Counted from the stretch's first letter, positions 41,845 to 52,030 are shown. The stretch: 64,000 bases of DNA from Pontibacter litorisediminis (GCF_029360645.1 NZ_JARDUA010000001.1:868001-932000); one strand, 5' to 3'. Notes: generated by a model not told the origin, from the letters alone. Made by a program: numbers and translations.

Positions 41845-42690
41845 CTATAGAAAAACCGCCCCGGACTCAGCCATGGCGGCCTGCAGGGCAACTTTGTTGA
41901 GGTGCAAATCTACGCCAATATTTTCGAAGTAGCTGATCATATTTTCGGTAGGCATGTTGCCCACTAGTACGTCCTTGGCCATGGGGCAGCCACCGTAGCC
42001 ACGCAAGGCCCCATCGAATCGGCGGCACCCGGATTGGTAGGCAGCTTCCACTTTCTCCTGCCAGGTAGTAGGGGTGGTATGCAGGTGCGCCCCGAACTCG
42101 ATGTGCTTAAAAGCCGGGATCAGGCGGCTGAACAGGTAGGTGATGTTCTCTGGCGTAGCCACGCCAATGGTGTCCGAAAGCGACACGATCTTTACCTGCA
42201 GCTCATCCAGTTCCTGCACAAACCGAATCACCGTCTCCACATCCCAGGGGTCGTTGTAGGGGTTCCCGAAGCCCATGGAAATGTAGGTAACCAGCGTTTT
42301 GTTGTGCTTGTGGCAGATCTCCTGTATTTCGGCCAGCTGCTGCATGGCCTCGGCTATACTTTTGTTGGTGTTGCGCTGCTGAAACGTCTCCGATACCGAC
42401 AGCGGGAAGCCCAGGTAACCTATCTGCGCATACTTTGCGGCATCCTCCGCACCGCGCGTGTTGGCAATGATGGCCAGTAACTTTGAGGAAGTAGTTTCCA
42501 GATCCAGCCCTGCCAGTACCTCGGCGGTGTCGCGCATCTGCGGGATGGCTTTCGGCGAGACAAAGCTGCCGAAGTCAATGGTGTCAAAACCGACCTTCAG
42601 CAGTTGGTTGATGTATTTTACCTTGACATCGGTAGGTATAAAGCCCTGTATGCCTTGCATGGCATCGCGGGGGCATTCAATTATTTTCAT
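41845..42690 (-). CDS. Hydroxymethylglutaryl-CoA lyase
   Basis: The 281-residue TIM-barrel enzyme cleaves HMG-CoA to acetoacetate and acetyl-CoA, the last step of leucine breakdown. Seen are the N-terminal CPRDAMQGIQGFIPT motif with the catalytic Arg-Asp pair, metal ligands in FGAHLHTT, and the GYGGCPMAKD loop with the active-site Cys, in place of the textbook GLGGCP. Close family members include isopropylmalate synthases, but the length and the Cys loop favour the lyase. It is transcribed with the LutA-like gene. Confidence 0.9.
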   Translation of the reverse strand: MKIIECPRDAMQGIQGFIPTDVKVKYINQLLKVGFDTIDFGSFVSPKAIPQMRDTAEVLAGLDLETTSSKLLAIIANTRGAEDAAKYAQIGYLGFPLSVSETFQQRNTNKSIAEAMQQLAEIQEICHKHNKTLVTYISMGFGNPYNDPWDVETVIRFVQELDELQVKIVSLSDTIGVATPENITYLFSRLIPAFKHIEFGAHLHTTPTTWQEKVEAAYQSGCRRFDGALRGYGGCPMAKDVLVGNMPTENMISYFENIGVDLHLNKVALQAAMAESGAVFL

Positions 42691-42845
42691 AGTGCGTGTT
42701 CGTTCAAACGTGTGGCATGGCTGCCTATCCCAAAGATACAGTTATCTTCTAAACTAAAAAAGTACAAACTTATACTTTGATATTATGCTGATATTAAATA
42801 TATTATCTCTTAAAACCATGTTGAAATAACAGTAGCCACTGCCCT

Positions 42846-43700
42846 ATGACAAAGATACGAGACAGCATCGTGCTGGTGACAGGAGGCGCCTCGGGCATCG
42901 GGAAGCTGATGGGCCAGGGCTGCCTGCAGCGGGCTGCCCGAAAGCTGGTGATATGGGATGTAAATGCCTCGGCCCTGCAGCAGGTAACACAGCAACTACA
43001 AGCAGATGGCCACAGTGTTTGGGGCTGTGTGGTGGATGTTTCCAAGCCTGAGGAGGTGGAGGAGGCCGCGCGGCAAGTGATGCATCAGGTTGGCGTGCCC
43101 CATATCCTTTTCAACAACGCCGGTATCGTGGTAGGCAAGCCATTCGCAGAGCATACGTACCAGGACATTCAGCGCACGCTGGATATAAACGTGCTGGGAG
43201 CCATGGCCGTGGCCCGGGCGTTCTTGCCCGCCATGCTGGCGCGCGGCAGCGGCCACATCGTGAACATTGCCTCGGCAGCCGGCCTGCTGCCCAACCCGCG
43301 CATGAGCGTGTACGCTGCCAGCAAATGGGCGGTGCTGGGCTGGTCGGAGAGCCTGCGTTTGGAGTTGGAGGCGCTGCGGCAGGACCTGCATGTTACCACC
43401 GTTACGCCGAGCTACATCGACACCGGCATGTTCGCCAGGGTGAAGGCTCCTTTTCTCACCCCTATCCTAAAGCCTGAAACCATCAGCAAAAGTATACTGG
43501 ATGCCGTGGAGCAAAATAAGATCCTACTTCGCCGGCCTGCCCTGGTGCACCTTTTGCCCCTGCTCCGCGGAATTTTACCAACAAGGCTTTTCGACAGCCT
43601 GGTAGGCCGCGGTTTTAACGTATACACCTCCATGGATCGCTTTGCAGGACGTCCTGCTGCAGAGGCTGTTCCGGGCAAACCCACTACTACAAACGTATAA
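42846..43700 (+). CDS. SDR-family oxidoreductase
   Basis: The 284-residue Rossmann protein has the cofactor motif TGGASGIG (12-19), NNAGIV, catalytic Ser in NIASAAG and the YAASK motif, all in classical SDR positions. The C-terminal 40 residues after the core (LVHLLPLLRGILPTRLFDSL) form a hydrophobic tail typical of lipid-acting SDRs. The aldehyde dehydrogenase gene begins 3 bp downstream, suggesting consecutive alcohol-aldehyde-acid oxidation. Confidence 0.94.
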   Translation: MTKIRDSIVLVTGGASGIGKLMGQGCLQRAARKLVIWDVNASALQQVTQQLQADGHSVWGCVVDVSKPEEVEEAARQVMHQVGVPHILFNNAGIVVGKPFAEHTYQDIQRTLDINVLGAMAVARAFLPAMLARGSGHIVNIASAAGLLPNPRMSVYAASKWAVLGWSESLRLELEALRQDLHVTTVTPSYIDTGMFARVKAPFLTPILKPETISKSILDAVEQNKILLRRPALVHLLPLLRGILPTRLFDSLVGRGFNVYTSMDRFAGRPAAEAVPGKPTTTNV

Positions 43701-43703
43701 GCC

Positions 43704-45131
43704 ATGCCTCGCACCAACACTTTACGAACCACGCCCACCGCAGTAGAAACCGACCTGCAGCGGATCCAGTTGCTTATCGGCAAGCAAAACGAATTTTTCT
43801 CCAGCGGCCATACCCTGGACCTAAGCTTCCGGAGGGAGCGGCTGCGTGAGCTGCACCAGGTCATTCAGCAGCACGAGCAAGAGCTGATGGACGCCATGTA
43901 CGCCGATTTCCACAAGCCCGAGATGGAGGCTTACAGCACCGAGATTGGCTTTGTGGAACTGGAGCTAAAGCTGGTGCTGAAGAACCTGGGCAAGTGGATG
44001 AAACCGAAGCGGGTAAAAGAGTCGCTCATCAATTTCCCGTCCCGCAGCTATATCCACTCCGACCCTTATGGCCTTGCCCTCATCATCGGCCCCTGGAACT
44101 ATCCTTTCCAGTTGCTGCTCAACCCCCTCATCGGGGCCATGGCCGCAGGAAATTGTGCCATCGTCAAGCCATCTGAGCTTACGCCCACCACCTCTGCGGT
44201 AGTTGCCAGGATGATCCGACAGAACTTTGATGAGTCTTACATCACGACAGTGGAGGGAGGCGTGGCCACCACACAGCACCTGTTGCAGCAGCGCTTCGAC
44301 TATATCTTTTTTACGGGCAGCACGCACGTGGGCAAGATCGTGATGAAAGCCGCCGCCGAGCACCTGACGCCGGTAACGCTGGAGTTGGGAGGCAAAAGTC
44401 CGGCGATTGTGGAAGAAGATGCCGATCTGGGCCTGGCCGCCCGCCGCATAGCCTGGGGAAAGTTTCTGAACGCCGGCCAGACCTGCATTGCCCCGGACTA
44501 CCTGTTGGTGCAGGAAAGTATAAAAGAAGAGCTCATGCAGCTCATCAGCCAGTACATCGAAAGGTTTTATGGGGAAGACCCGCAGCAGAGCCCGGATTAT
44601 GCCCGTATCGTGAACGACAGGCATTTTAACCGACTCAGCAGTTACCTGGAGGATGGGCTGGTGCGTGCGGGCGGCGTAACCGATGCCGCCAGGCGGTATA
44701 TTGCCCCTACCCTGCTGGATAAGGTAACCTGGCAACACCCGGTGATGCAGGAGGAGATATTCGGCCCGATCCTGCCCGTGCTCACCTACAGGAGCTTAGA
44801 CGAGGCCATTGCCATGGTGAAGCAGCACGAGAAGCCGCTGGCCCTGTACTTTTTCACGTCAGATGAGGAAAAGAAACAACGGGTGCTGAAGCATACCTTC
44901 TTCGGGGGTGGCTGCATCAACGACACGATCTCGCACATCATTAACCCGCACCTGCCCTTTGGGGGGGTGGGCCAGAGCGGCATGGGCAGCTACCACGGGC
45001 AAAGCAGTTTTGACCTGTTCTCGCAGAAAAAAAGCGTGCTGCACCGCGGCACCTGGCTGGACCTTCCGCTGCGCTACCCGCCCTATGGGAACCGCCTGCC
45101 CGCCCTGCGCAAACTCTTTAAATGGCTTTAA
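43704..45131 (+). CDS. Aldehyde dehydrogenase, ALDH3-like
   Basis: The 475-residue enzyme has the class 3 layout: GPWNYPFQLLLNPLIGAMAAGN (split near residues 129-150), catalytic Glu227 in LELGGKSP, catalytic Cys261 in NAGQTCIAPDY, and the terminal PFGGVGQSGMGSYHG. A hydrophobic C-terminus (LPALRKLFKWL) suggests membrane contact, as in fatty aldehyde dehydrogenases. It is in an operon with the SDR gene. Confidence 0.95.
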   Translation: MPRTNTLRTTPTAVETDLQRIQLLIGKQNEFFSSGHTLDLSFRRERLRELHQVIQQHEQELMDAMYADFHKPEMEAYSTEIGFVELELKLVLKNLGKWMKPKRVKESLINFPSRSYIHSDPYGLALIIGPWNYPFQLLLNPLIGAMAAGNCAIVKPSELTPTTSAVVARMIRQNFDESYITTVEGGVATTQHLLQQRFDYIFFTGSTHVGKIVMKAAAEHLTPVTLELGGKSPAIVEEDADLGLAARRIAWGKFLNAGQTCIAPDYLLVQESIKEELMQLISQYIERFYGEDPQQSPDYARIVNDRHFNRLSSYLEDGLVRAGGVTDAARRYIAPTLLDKVTWQHPVMQEEIFGPILPVLTYRSLDEAIAMVKQHEKPLALYFFTSDEEKKQRVLKHTFFGGGCINDTISHIINPHLPFGGVGQSGMGSYHGQSSFDLFSQKKSVLHRGTWLDLPLRYPPYGNRLPALRKLFKWL

Positions 45132-45229
45132 GCCGCTGCCGTGATCTTTAACCTAGCAAGCTTATACTTCGTTTCAGGAAGAGGCATGGCCTGTCAGGCT
45201 AGTGCCCCATGTGCAATAAAAGGAAAACA

Positions 45230-45604
45230 ATGGAAAACCTGATACAATATTTAGACGACTCGCTGGTGCCGCTGGAGCAGAAGGTGATGGAGTACCTGAA
45301 CCTGGAGAAAGACATCCGCAAGCTGGAGGTGGACCTGCTGACCAAGACGCGGGGCCCGGTGGAGAAAGCAGCGGAGAACACCGCTACCACCCTGAAAGAA
45401 ACCCCTCCTGTTACAGAAGGGCAACTGCAGGAGATGGTGCAGCGCCTGGAGGAGTTGCGCCAGGAGATCATTCAGATGCTGCCCGAGAAGAATAAGTTTA
45501 TTGAGGTAAACCTTGGCTACGGCCCCAGCATGGTGGGCTACTTCACCGCCGACCACGAAACGCACCAGCCGCTGCCCGAGCCAATTCTACGGGTGGTGCA
45601 TTAA
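45230..45604 (+). CDS. Conserved hypothetical protein with coiled-coil helices
   Basis: The 124-residue protein has long charged helices (residues about 8-35 and 55-85, EMVQRLEELRQEIIQ) and a short beta C-terminus (FIEVNLGYGPSMVGYF). No domain is recognised. The ATG at 45230 is preferred over a GTG-type start 7 codons upstream because AGGAAA precedes it. It lies alone 97 bp after the dehydrogenase. Confidence 0.68.
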   Translation: MENLIQYLDDSLVPLEQKVMEYLNLEKDIRKLEVDLLTKTRGPVEKAAENTATTLKETPPVTEGQLQEMVQRLEELRQEIIQMLPEKNKFIEVNLGYGPSMVGYFTADHETHQPLPEPILRVVH

Positions 45605-45621
45605 GCGGCACAAAAGCTATT

Positions 45622-45652
45622 TTTTAAAAGCCGTGCCAATCCACTAGCTTTA
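45622..45652 (+). promoter_or_regulatory. Promoter of the CNNM-like gene
   Basis: TAGCTTTA (45645-45652) matches TAnnTTTG in 7 of 8 positions and TTTT (45622-45625) lies 19 bp upstream. Confidence 0.45.
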
Positions 45653-45676
45653 CACCCGACAACCACTATACTTTAC

Positions 45677-46750
45677 ATGGGCTTACTCCTTCTATATTTA
45701 GGCATAGCATTATTTTTCTCTTTCCTCTGCTCTCTTCTGGAGGCTTCCCTGCTGAGTGTTACACCCTCGCACGTGGCTATCGTGAATAACGAGAACCCTT
45801 CGCTTGGCAAAGACCTGCAGAACTTTAAAGACAACATCGACCGGCCGCTGGCCGCTATCCTTACCCTCAATACCTTTGCCCACACCATCGGTGCTGCGGG
45901 CGTGGGCGCGCAGGCGCAGCTGATCTGGGGCGAGGAGTCCCTGACCATCGTGTCGGTGGTGCTGACAATCGTTATCCTGATCCTCACGGAGATCATCCCT
46001 AAAACGCTCGGGGCAAACTACTGGAAACAGCTCACCCCTTTTACCGTGCGCACGCTTAAAATAATGATCTACTCGCCCCTTTACCCGATCATATTACTGT
46101 CGCAGGTGATCACCAAGCGCCTGAAGACCGAAAAAGGCCGTAGCGTGCTGAGCCGGGCAGACTTCACGGCCATGGCCGAATTGGGCATAAAAGAGGGTAT
46201 TTTTAAGAAAAGTGAGTCGCAGGTTATCCAGAATATCCTACGGTTTAACAACATCATGGTGCGCCACATCATGACTCCCCGCACCGTTATCGTCAGTGCC
46301 CAGGAAAACATGTCCATGTCCGACTTTTTCCGCGATTTCCCTGACCTGCGCTTCTCCCGCATCCCCGTTTACACCACCAACCTCGATGACATCCAGGGCT
46401 ATGTCCTGAAGAACGAAGTGCTTCACAAGATCATCAACGACGAAGGCAACAAACCCCTGAAAACAGTGCTGCGCAAGATACAGGTAGTGCCGGAGCACAT
46501 GCCGATCCCAACGCTTTTCAACAAGCTGTTGGAGCAGCAGGAGCAGATTGCCCTGGTGGTGGATGAGTATGGCGGCACAGCAGGCCTGATCACGGTGGAG
46601 GACATCATTGAGACGCTGCTGGGCATGGAGATTATTGACGAGCTGGACCAGGTGGCCGACCTGCAGCATTGGGCGCGCCAGAATTGGGAGAAGCGGGCCC
46701 GGCGCCTGGGCTATACTCCCGAAAACGACGCTAACAGAAAACCAAGCTGA
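45677..46750 (+). CDS. CNNM/CorC-like membrane protein with CBS pair
   Basis: The 357-residue protein has a DUF21 transmembrane domain (about 1-165, four hydrophobic helices with LLEASLLSVTPSH and TEIIPKTLGANYW) and two CBS repeats (about 195-330; HIMTPRTVIVSAQENMS and VVDEYGGTAGLITVEDIIE). The family includes CorC and CNNM Mg2+ exporters, often annotated as hemolysins. The usual C-terminal CorC_HlyC domain (about 80 residues) is missing, as in other short family members. Confidence 0.92.
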   Translation: MGLLLLYLGIALFFSFLCSLLEASLLSVTPSHVAIVNNENPSLGKDLQNFKDNIDRPLAAILTLNTFAHTIGAAGVGAQAQLIWGEESLTIVSVVLTIVILILTEIIPKTLGANYWKQLTPFTVRTLKIMIYSPLYPIILLSQVITKRLKTEKGRSVLSRADFTAMAELGIKEGIFKKSESQVIQNILRFNNIMVRHIMTPRTVIVSAQENMSMSDFFRDFPDLRFSRIPVYTTNLDDIQGYVLKNEVLHKIINDEGNKPLKTVLRKIQVVPEHMPIPTLFNKLLEQQEQIALVVDEYGGTAGLITVEDIIETLLGMEIIDELDQVADLQHWARQNWEKRARRLGYTPENDANRKPS

Positions 46751-46798
46751 GCCCCTGCTTATAGCATCAAAAAAAGCTACGATATCTAACCAGCAAGT

Positions 46799-46838
46799 AA
46801 AGCGCCAGCCACGGCAATGCCGTGGCTGGCGCTTTGGT
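46799..46838. terminator. Bidirectional hairpin between convergent genes
   Basis: AAAGCGCCAGCCACGG and its complement CCGTGGCTGGCGCTTT form a long GC-rich stem between 46799 and 46835. No strong T run follows, so its strength is less sure. A TATACTT word lies at about 46855. Confidence 0.7.
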
Positions 46839-46866
46839 CTGCACTCTTCCTGTTTATACTTCCCCG

Positions 46867-48147
46867 CTAATGAAACTGCTCTTCTTCCGTAGAACCCACC
46901 AGGGCAGCGGTGGAGGTAGCACCGGCCGTAACCGTGTTCTGCACGGCATCAAAGTACCCGGTCCCTACAAACGACTGGTGCTTCACGGCTTTGAAGCCAT
47001 CTTTGGTTAACCCGAACTCCCGCTGCTGCAGTTCCGAATAGCCTGCCATGCCCCGCTCACGGTAAGCCTTGGCCAGTTCAAACATACTGGTATTCAGGGC
47101 ATGGAAGCCGGCCAGGGTAATGAACTGGAACTTGTACCCCATGGCCGCCAACTCTTCGCGGAAGGTCTCCATCTGCTCTATACTCAGTTTTGCCGCCCAG
47201 TTAAAAGACGGCGAGCAGTTATAGGCTAGTAACTTGCCCGGAAACTGCCTATGTATGGCCTCGGCAAACTGGCGTGCCTGCTCCAGGTCCGGGTGCGAGG
47301 TTTCCATCCAGATCAGGTCGGCGTAGGGGGCGTAGGCCAGGCCACGGGCGATGCCCTGCTCCATGCCGCAGCGCACGTGGTAAAACCCTTCGCTGGTGCG
47401 CGGCTGGTCAAGTATAAACGCGTGGTCGCGCGGGTCGATGTCGGAGGTAAGCAGGTTGGCGGCGTCTGCGTCAGTGCGGGCCACGAGTAAGGTGGGCACC
47501 CCCATCACATCAGCGGCCAGGCGCGCCGCCACCAACTTGTTGATTGCCTCCTGCGTGGGCACCAGTACCTTGCCGCCCAGGTGGCCGCACTTCTTCGCCG
47601 ACGAGAGCTGGTCCTCAAAATGCACACCGGCGGCACCGGCCTCGACCATCATCTTCATCAGCTCAAACGCGTTTAGGTTGCCGCCGAAGCCTGCCTCGGC
47701 ATCGGCCACGATCGGCACCATGTAATCCTTCTCGCCCTCGCCATTCACGCTCTGAATCTGGTCGGCGCGAATAAGGGCGTTGTTGATCTTCTTCACCACG
47801 TTCGGCACGGAGTCCGCCGGGTACAGGCTCTGGTCCGGGTACATCTGCCCGGCCAGGTTAGCGTCGGCGGCCACCTGCCAGCCGCTCAGGTAAATGGCGT
47901 TAAGCCCTGCCTCCACCTCCTGCACCGCCTGGTTGCCCGTAAGCGCCCCCAGGCCCGCCACATACTTCTCCGAATGCAGCAGGCGCCATAGCTTCTCTGC
48001 ACCACTACGCGCTAGGGAGTACTCTATCTGCACCGAGCCCTGCAGCTTCACCACTTCCTCGGCACTATAGGGCCTGCGGATGCCCGCCCAGCGCGGGTTC
48101 TCGATCCAATCTCTTTCAATTTTCTGGATTCTATCTTTCTTTGTCAT
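46867..48147 (-). CDS. aceA: Isocitrate lyase
   Basis: The 426-residue enzyme splits isocitrate into glyoxylate and succinate, the first step of the glyoxylate shunt. The signature KKCGH is at 185-189 with catalytic Cys187, and [17 protein letters not shown] follows. The ATG at 48147 is preferred: an in-frame TTG at 48198 would add 17 residues unlike the family and overlap the stop of aceB. It lies 43 bp downstream of aceB, and the two form an operon controlled most likely by the divergent regulator. Confidence 0.97.
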   Translation of the reverse strand: MTKKDRIQKIERDWIENPRWAGIRRPYSAEEVVKLQGSVQIEYSLARSGAEKLWRLLHSEKYVAGLGALTGNQAVQEVEAGLNAIYLSGWQVAADANLAGQMYPDQSLYPADSVPNVVKKINNALIRADQIQSVNGEGEKDYMVPIVADAEAGFGGNLNAFELMKMMVEAGAAGVHFEDQLSSAKKCGHLGGKVLVPTQEAINKLVAARLAADVMGVPTLLVARTDADAANLLTSDIDPRDHAFILDQPRTSEGFYHVRCGMEQGIARGLAYAPYADLIWMETSHPDLEQARQFAEAIHRQFPGKLLAYNCSPSFNWAAKLSIEQMETFREELAAMGYKFQFITLAGFHALNTSMFELAKAYRERGMAGYSELQQREFGLTKDGFKAVKHQSFVGTGYFDAVQNTVTAGATSTAALVGSTEEEQFH

Positions 48148-48190
48148 GGCTTTAGACTTTTGCGGTTTTATGCTTTGTTTCAGGAGATGA

Positions 48191-49789
48191 TCAATCAATG
48201 TACTTGTAGGCCGGCAGGGTCAGGAAATCAACAAAACAGTTGGTGAGCACGAGTTCGGAGAAGAGCTGCGCGGCCTTTTCGTAGTGGCAGTTCTTAAAAG
48301 TTACCAGGCCTACCTCTTCCTTGATGTTGGCCGTTTCCTCCTGTATCAGCTGCAGCACGCGCTCCTCGGTAATCTCCACGCCGTCATCGGTTTTGGTGTG
48401 CGGGTGGTGCAGCCACTGCCATACCTGCGCCCGGGAGATCTCGGCGGTGGCGGCATCCTCCATCAGGTTATGGATAGCCGCGGCGCCAGTGCCGCACAGC
48501 CAGCTGCCGATGTACATAATGCCCACGTTGATGTTCAGCCGCAGCCCTGCCTCTGTGATCTTGCCTCCGGGGATGTGGAAATCTGTCAGGTCCTTCGCCG
48601 TTACCTGCACTTCCTCGCGCAGCACCTCTTTCTGATGCGGCCGCTCACCCAGCACGCTGTCAAACTCTGTGCGGGCCACCGCTACCAAGTCCGGGTGCGC
48701 CACCCAGGTTCCGTCGAAACCGTTCTTTGCCTCCAAAGCCTTGTCTGCCTCTACTTTAGCGAAAGCAGTCTCATTCACCTTCGGGTCGTGGCGGTTCGGG
48801 ATAAAGGCGGCCATGCCGCCCATGGCATGCGCCCCACGCTTGTGGCAGGTCTTTACCAGCAACGACGTGTAGGCCTGCATGAAAGGCACCCGCATGGTCA
48901 CGTCGGTACGATCCGGGAACAGCACCTCCGGCCTGTTCCTGAACTTCTTGATGGCGCTGAAGATGTAGTCCCAGCGGCCGGCGTTCAGGCCCACGATATG
49001 CTCGCGCAGCTCGTACAGGATCTCTTCCATCTCAAAGGCCGCAGTTATGGTCTCGATGAGCACAGTTGCCTTGATCGTGCCGATTGAGATGCCCAGCGCC
49101 TCCTGCGCCGCCACAAATACATCGTTCCACAGGCGGGCCTCCAGGTGACTCTCCAATTTGGGCAGGTAGAAGTATGGGCCGGTACCGCGCTCCAGCAGTT
49201 CTTTGGCGTTGTGGAAGAAGTATAAGCCAAAGTCGAACAGCGAGCCTGAGATCTCCTCGCCGCCGATCACCAAGTGTTTTTCGGGCAGGTGCCAGCCTCG
49301 GGGGCGCACCTTCAGCACGGCCACCTTCTCGTTCAGCCGGTAAGTCTTGCCGTTCTGCACCGTAAAGTCGATGTCGCGGCGGATGGCGTCGCGGAGGTTA
49401 ACCTGCCCTTGCACCACGTTCTCCCAGGTCGGCGAGTTGGCATCCTCGAAGTCGGCCATGAACACGTTGGCCCCTGAGTTCAGCGCGTTGATCACCATCT
49501 TGCGGTCCACGGGGCCGGTTATCTCCACGCGGCGCAGCTGCAGGTCCGCCGGTATACTCCCCACTTTCCAGTCTCCGTTGCGCACCTGCTCCGTCTCCGG
49601 TAAAAAATAAAGCTGCTCTCCGGCATCGATCGCTTTTTGGCGTTCCGCACGCAGCTGCAGCAGTTCCTTGCGCCGTGCATTAAACTTGTGGTGGAGCATC
49701 TCCAGAAACTCAAGAGCCTCAGGGGTGAGAATACTATCAAATCCGGGCTGCTGCTTGCCCTTAACCTCTACAGTGCTTGCGATGACCAT
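48191..49789 (-). CDS. aceB: Malate synthase A
   Basis: The 532-residue enzyme condenses glyoxylate with acetyl-CoA to malate, the second step of the glyoxylate shunt. Family motifs are [16 protein letters not shown] near residue 112, [15 protein letters not shown] near 195, [20 protein letters not shown] near 305 and [30 protein letters not shown] (read in parts) near 435. Length fits the A isoform and not the 720-residue G isoform. First gene of the aceBA operon. Confidence 0.97.
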   Translation of the reverse strand: MVIASTVEVKGKQQPGFDSILTPEALEFLEMLHHKFNARRKELLQLRAERQKAIDAGEQLYFLPETEQVRNGDWKVGSIPADLQLRRVEITGPVDRKMVINALNSGANVFMADFEDANSPTWENVVQGQVNLRDAIRRDIDFTVQNGKTYRLNEKVAVLKVRPRGWHLPEKHLVIGGEEISGSLFDFGLYFFHNAKELLERGTGPYFYLPKLESHLEARLWNDVFVAAQEALGISIGTIKATVLIETITAAFEMEEILYELREHIVGLNAGRWDYIFSAIKKFRNRPEVLFPDRTDVTMRVPFMQAYTSLLVKTCHKRGAHAMGGMAAFIPNRHDPKVNETAFAKVEADKALEAKNGFDGTWVAHPDLVAVARTEFDSVLGERPHQKEVLREEVQVTAKDLTDFHIPGGKITEAGLRLNINVGIMYIGSWLCGTGAAAIHNLMEDAATAEISRAQVWQWLHHPHTKTDDGVEITEERVLQLIQEETANIKEEVGLVTFKNCHYEKAAQLFSELVLTNCFVDFLTLPAYKYID

Positions 49790-49844
49790 GGCTTCTTCTT
49801 TTATTAGTTTATACTATGATTTTAATGCCTTTTTCCATTTATAC

Positions 49845-49874
49845 GCGAATTTTATATAAGTGGCGAATTTTCGC
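49845..49874. promoter_or_regulatory. Candidate operator of the glyoxylate operon and its regulator
   Basis: GCGAATTTT occurs at 49845-49853 and again at 49863-49871, 18 bp apart, so both copies lie on nearly one face of the helix (close to two turns). The second copy is part of an inverted repeat GCGAA-TT-TTCGC (49863-49874). They lie in the 163-bp gap between the divergent aceB and XRE regulator genes, the natural place for an autoregulated operator. Confidence 0.45.
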
Positions 49875-49952
49875 TAAAATATTTTTTTACGTTTTTAAGG
49901 TGAATCACGCAAAAAGGCCTTACTTGAAGTACAAACCAGAATTTCGCCGCAC

Positions 49953-51428
49953 ATGAAACTGCAGGAAGATGTCATCCGGATGATCTTCGGACTGAAAGTG
50001 AAACAGTTACGAACCGATAAAAGCATCTCGCTCACTGACCTGGCAGCCAGAACAGGGATTTCGGTGTCGTACCTGAACGAGATCGAGAAAGGGAAGAAGC
50101 ACCCCAAGCCGAGCAAGGTGGCGGTGATTGCCGACGCACTGGGCGTAAGTTATGACTACCTGGTGTCGCTGCAACTGAGCAAGCGCCTGCAGCCGGTGGG
50201 CGAGTTGCTGCAGAGCAACATCCTATCGGAGCTGCCGCTGGAGCATTTTGGGTTGGACATGAGCCGCGTGCTGGACCTGTTTGCCACCGCACCGGCCAAG
50301 CTTAGCGCCTTCGTAAACACCCTGCTGGAGATCTCCCGCGCCTTCGACCTGCGGGTAGAGCAGTTCTATTTCTCCGCCCTGCGCTCTTATCAGGAGCTGC
50401 ACGACAACTATTTTGAGGACATCGAGCTGGAGGCGGAGCGGTTTATAGAGAAGCATGGGCTGGATGAAGAGGTGACGCCCACGTATGAGGAACTGGCCCT
50501 GCTGCTGCAGAAGCAGTACGGCGTCAGCACCGGCACCGAAGGCTTTGCCGAGCACCCGGAACTGGCTCCCCTGCGCTCGGTGCTGGTCCCCGTACCTGAA
50601 CCACGCCTGCTGCTTAACCCGTCCCTTACGGAGCACCAGAAAACCTTTGCCGTGGCGCGGGAGCTGGGCTTCCACTTCCTGCAGCTGCAGGAGCGGCCTT
50701 ATACTTCCACCTGGGTAAAAGTGGGTTCCTTTGAGGAGGTGCTTAATAACTTTAAGGCATCTTATTTTGCCGGTGCGCTGCTGCTAAACCAGGACCGGCT
50801 GGTACAGGACATGCAGGATTTCTTTGCGTTGCCAACCTGGCAGCCGGAGCGCCTGCTGCAACTCATGGAGAAGTATAGCACCTCGCCCGAAACACTGCTG
50901 CACCGCCTCACCTCGCTGCTGCCCAAGTTCTTCGGCATCAAGCAGCTGTTCTTCCTGCGCTTTAACCACGAGCCACAGCGCGACAAGTTTATACTTAGCA
51001 AGGAGCTGCACCTGGCCGGCTTGCACAACCCCCACGCCTCTTTCCTGAACGAGCACTACTGCCGCCGCTGGATCTCGCTCACGCTTTTCCAGGAGCTGGA
51101 GAAGCCCGGGCATCCGGAAAAAACGCTGGTGGGCCTGCAGCGCTCCTCCTACATCAACTCCGCCAACGAGTATTTGGTGCTGGCCCTGGCGCAGCCCTCC
51201 GAGAGCCGCCACGGCACCGTCAGCATTGGCCTGCTGCTAAACGAGAACCTGCGCAGCAAGGTAAACTTCCTGGAAGACCCTGCCATCGTGATCCGGAAGG
51301 TAAACGAAACCTGCGAGCGCTGCCCCGCCCTGGACTGCCTGGAGCGGGCCGCCCCGCCAGTTATCCTGGAAAAGCAGCTGTGGCAGGAGCGCGTGGGGCA
51401 GGTGCTGGGGCAGCTGCGGGAGGAGTAG
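49953..51428 (+). CDS. XRE-family regulator with IrrE-like/short-chain-fatty-acyl domain (RamB-like)
   Basis: The 491-residue protein has an N-terminal helix-turn-helix (about 8-70, DLAARTGISVSYLNEIEKGKK), an IrrE/ImmA-like middle region (about 180-260) without the HExxH protease motif (it reads AVARELGFHFLQ), and a C-terminal ScfR-type domain (about 290-480) with the clustered Cys of CERCPALDCLER. Related proteins RamB and PrpR control acetate and propionate genes in actinobacteria. It is divergent from aceBA with a shared 163-bp control region, so regulation of the glyoxylate shunt is the natural inference. Confidence 0.88.
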   Translation: MKLQEDVIRMIFGLKVKQLRTDKSISLTDLAARTGISVSYLNEIEKGKKHPKPSKVAVIADALGVSYDYLVSLQLSKRLQPVGELLQSNILSELPLEHFGLDMSRVLDLFATAPAKLSAFVNTLLEISRAFDLRVEQFYFSALRSYQELHDNYFEDIELEAERFIEKHGLDEEVTPTYEELALLLQKQYGVSTGTEGFAEHPELAPLRSVLVPVPEPRLLLNPSLTEHQKTFAVARELGFHFLQLQERPYTSTWVKVGSFEEVLNNFKASYFAGALLLNQDRLVQDMQDFFALPTWQPERLLQLMEKYSTSPETLLHRLTSLLPKFFGIKQLFFLRFNHEPQRDKFILSKELHLAGLHNPHASFLNEHYCRRWISLTLFQELEKPGHPEKTLVGLQRSSYINSANEYLVLALAQPSESRHGTVSIGLLLNENLRSKVNFLEDPAIVIRKVNETCERCPALDCLERAAPPVILEKQLWQERVGQVLGQLREE

Positions 51429-51432
51429 TCGC

Positions 51433-51876
51433 CTATACGCCAATGTCCTCGTTCCAAAGCTCCGGCTTTTCAGCAATGAACTTTTGCATGAGCTGCACGC
51501 ATTCCTGGTCGTCAACCACCTCTACCTCCACCCCACGGGAGCGGAGCAGCTCCTCCTCTCCCATAAAGGTCCGGTTCTCCCCTATTACCACCTTCGGGAT
51601 GCCGTACAGCAAAATAGTGCCCGAGCACATGGGGCAAGGCGACAGTGTGGTATAGAGCACACACTCGCGGTAGACGGAGGCAGGCTGGCGGCCGGCGTTC
51701 TCAAGGGCGTCCATCTCTCCGTGCAGCACCACGCTGCCCTGTTGCACGCGTTTGTTGTGGCCACGGCCTATGATCCTGCCCTGGTGCACCAGCACCGAGC
51801 CAATGGGAATGCCGCCCACTGCGTAGCCTTTCTTTGCCTCCTCCAAGGCTGCTTTTAAATACTGCTCCATACTCAT
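51433..51876 (-). CDS. Nucleoside/cytosine deaminase-family zinc enzyme
   Basis: The 147-residue protein has the cytidine-deaminase-like zinc site: His52 and catalytic Glu54 in LHGEMDALEN, and Cys81 and Cys84 in SPCPMCSGTI. HGExxxLENAGR and the C-terminal half (PKVVIGENRTFMGEEELLRSRGVEV) are close in pattern to the fungal free-base cytosine deaminase Fcy1 and differ from tRNA adenosine deaminase TadA. A role in pyrimidine salvage (cytosine to uracil) is the best guess. It converges with the regulator gene 4 bp away. Confidence 0.87.
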   Translation of the reverse strand: MSMEQYLKAALEEAKKGYAVGGIPIGSVLVHQGRIIGRGHNKRVQQGSVVLHGEMDALENAGRQPASVYRECVLYTTLSPCPMCSGTILLYGIPKVVIGENRTFMGEEELLRSRGVEVEVVDDQECVQLMQKFIAEKPELWNEDIGV

Positions 51877-51981
51877 ACTTAAGTTTAAGTTTAGACTTCC
51901 TGCTTTATACAGGCTGCGCCCCCACAGGTTGCAATGTATAAACCTGGCCGCCGAGAAGAATTTAAATTAACCTATCCGGCG

Positions 51982-52012
51982 TCTGCCTGTTCTGAAAGTA
52001 CACCTACCTTTG
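51982..52012 (+). promoter_or_regulatory. Promoter of the NAD-binding/DUF2867 gene
   Basis: TACCTTTG (52005-52012) is a full match to TAnnTTTG with TCTG (51982-51985) 19 bp upstream. It covers the in-frame TTG at 52010 and so shows that translation begins at the ATG at 52031. Confidence 0.6.
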
Positions 52013-52030
52013 CACCCAAGTATAAAAACG

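Noticed and set aside
46867..48198. Isocitrate lyase starting at the TTG at 48198
   Set aside because: The extra 17 residues do not match the family and the start would lie inside the end of aceB; ATG at 48147 fits.
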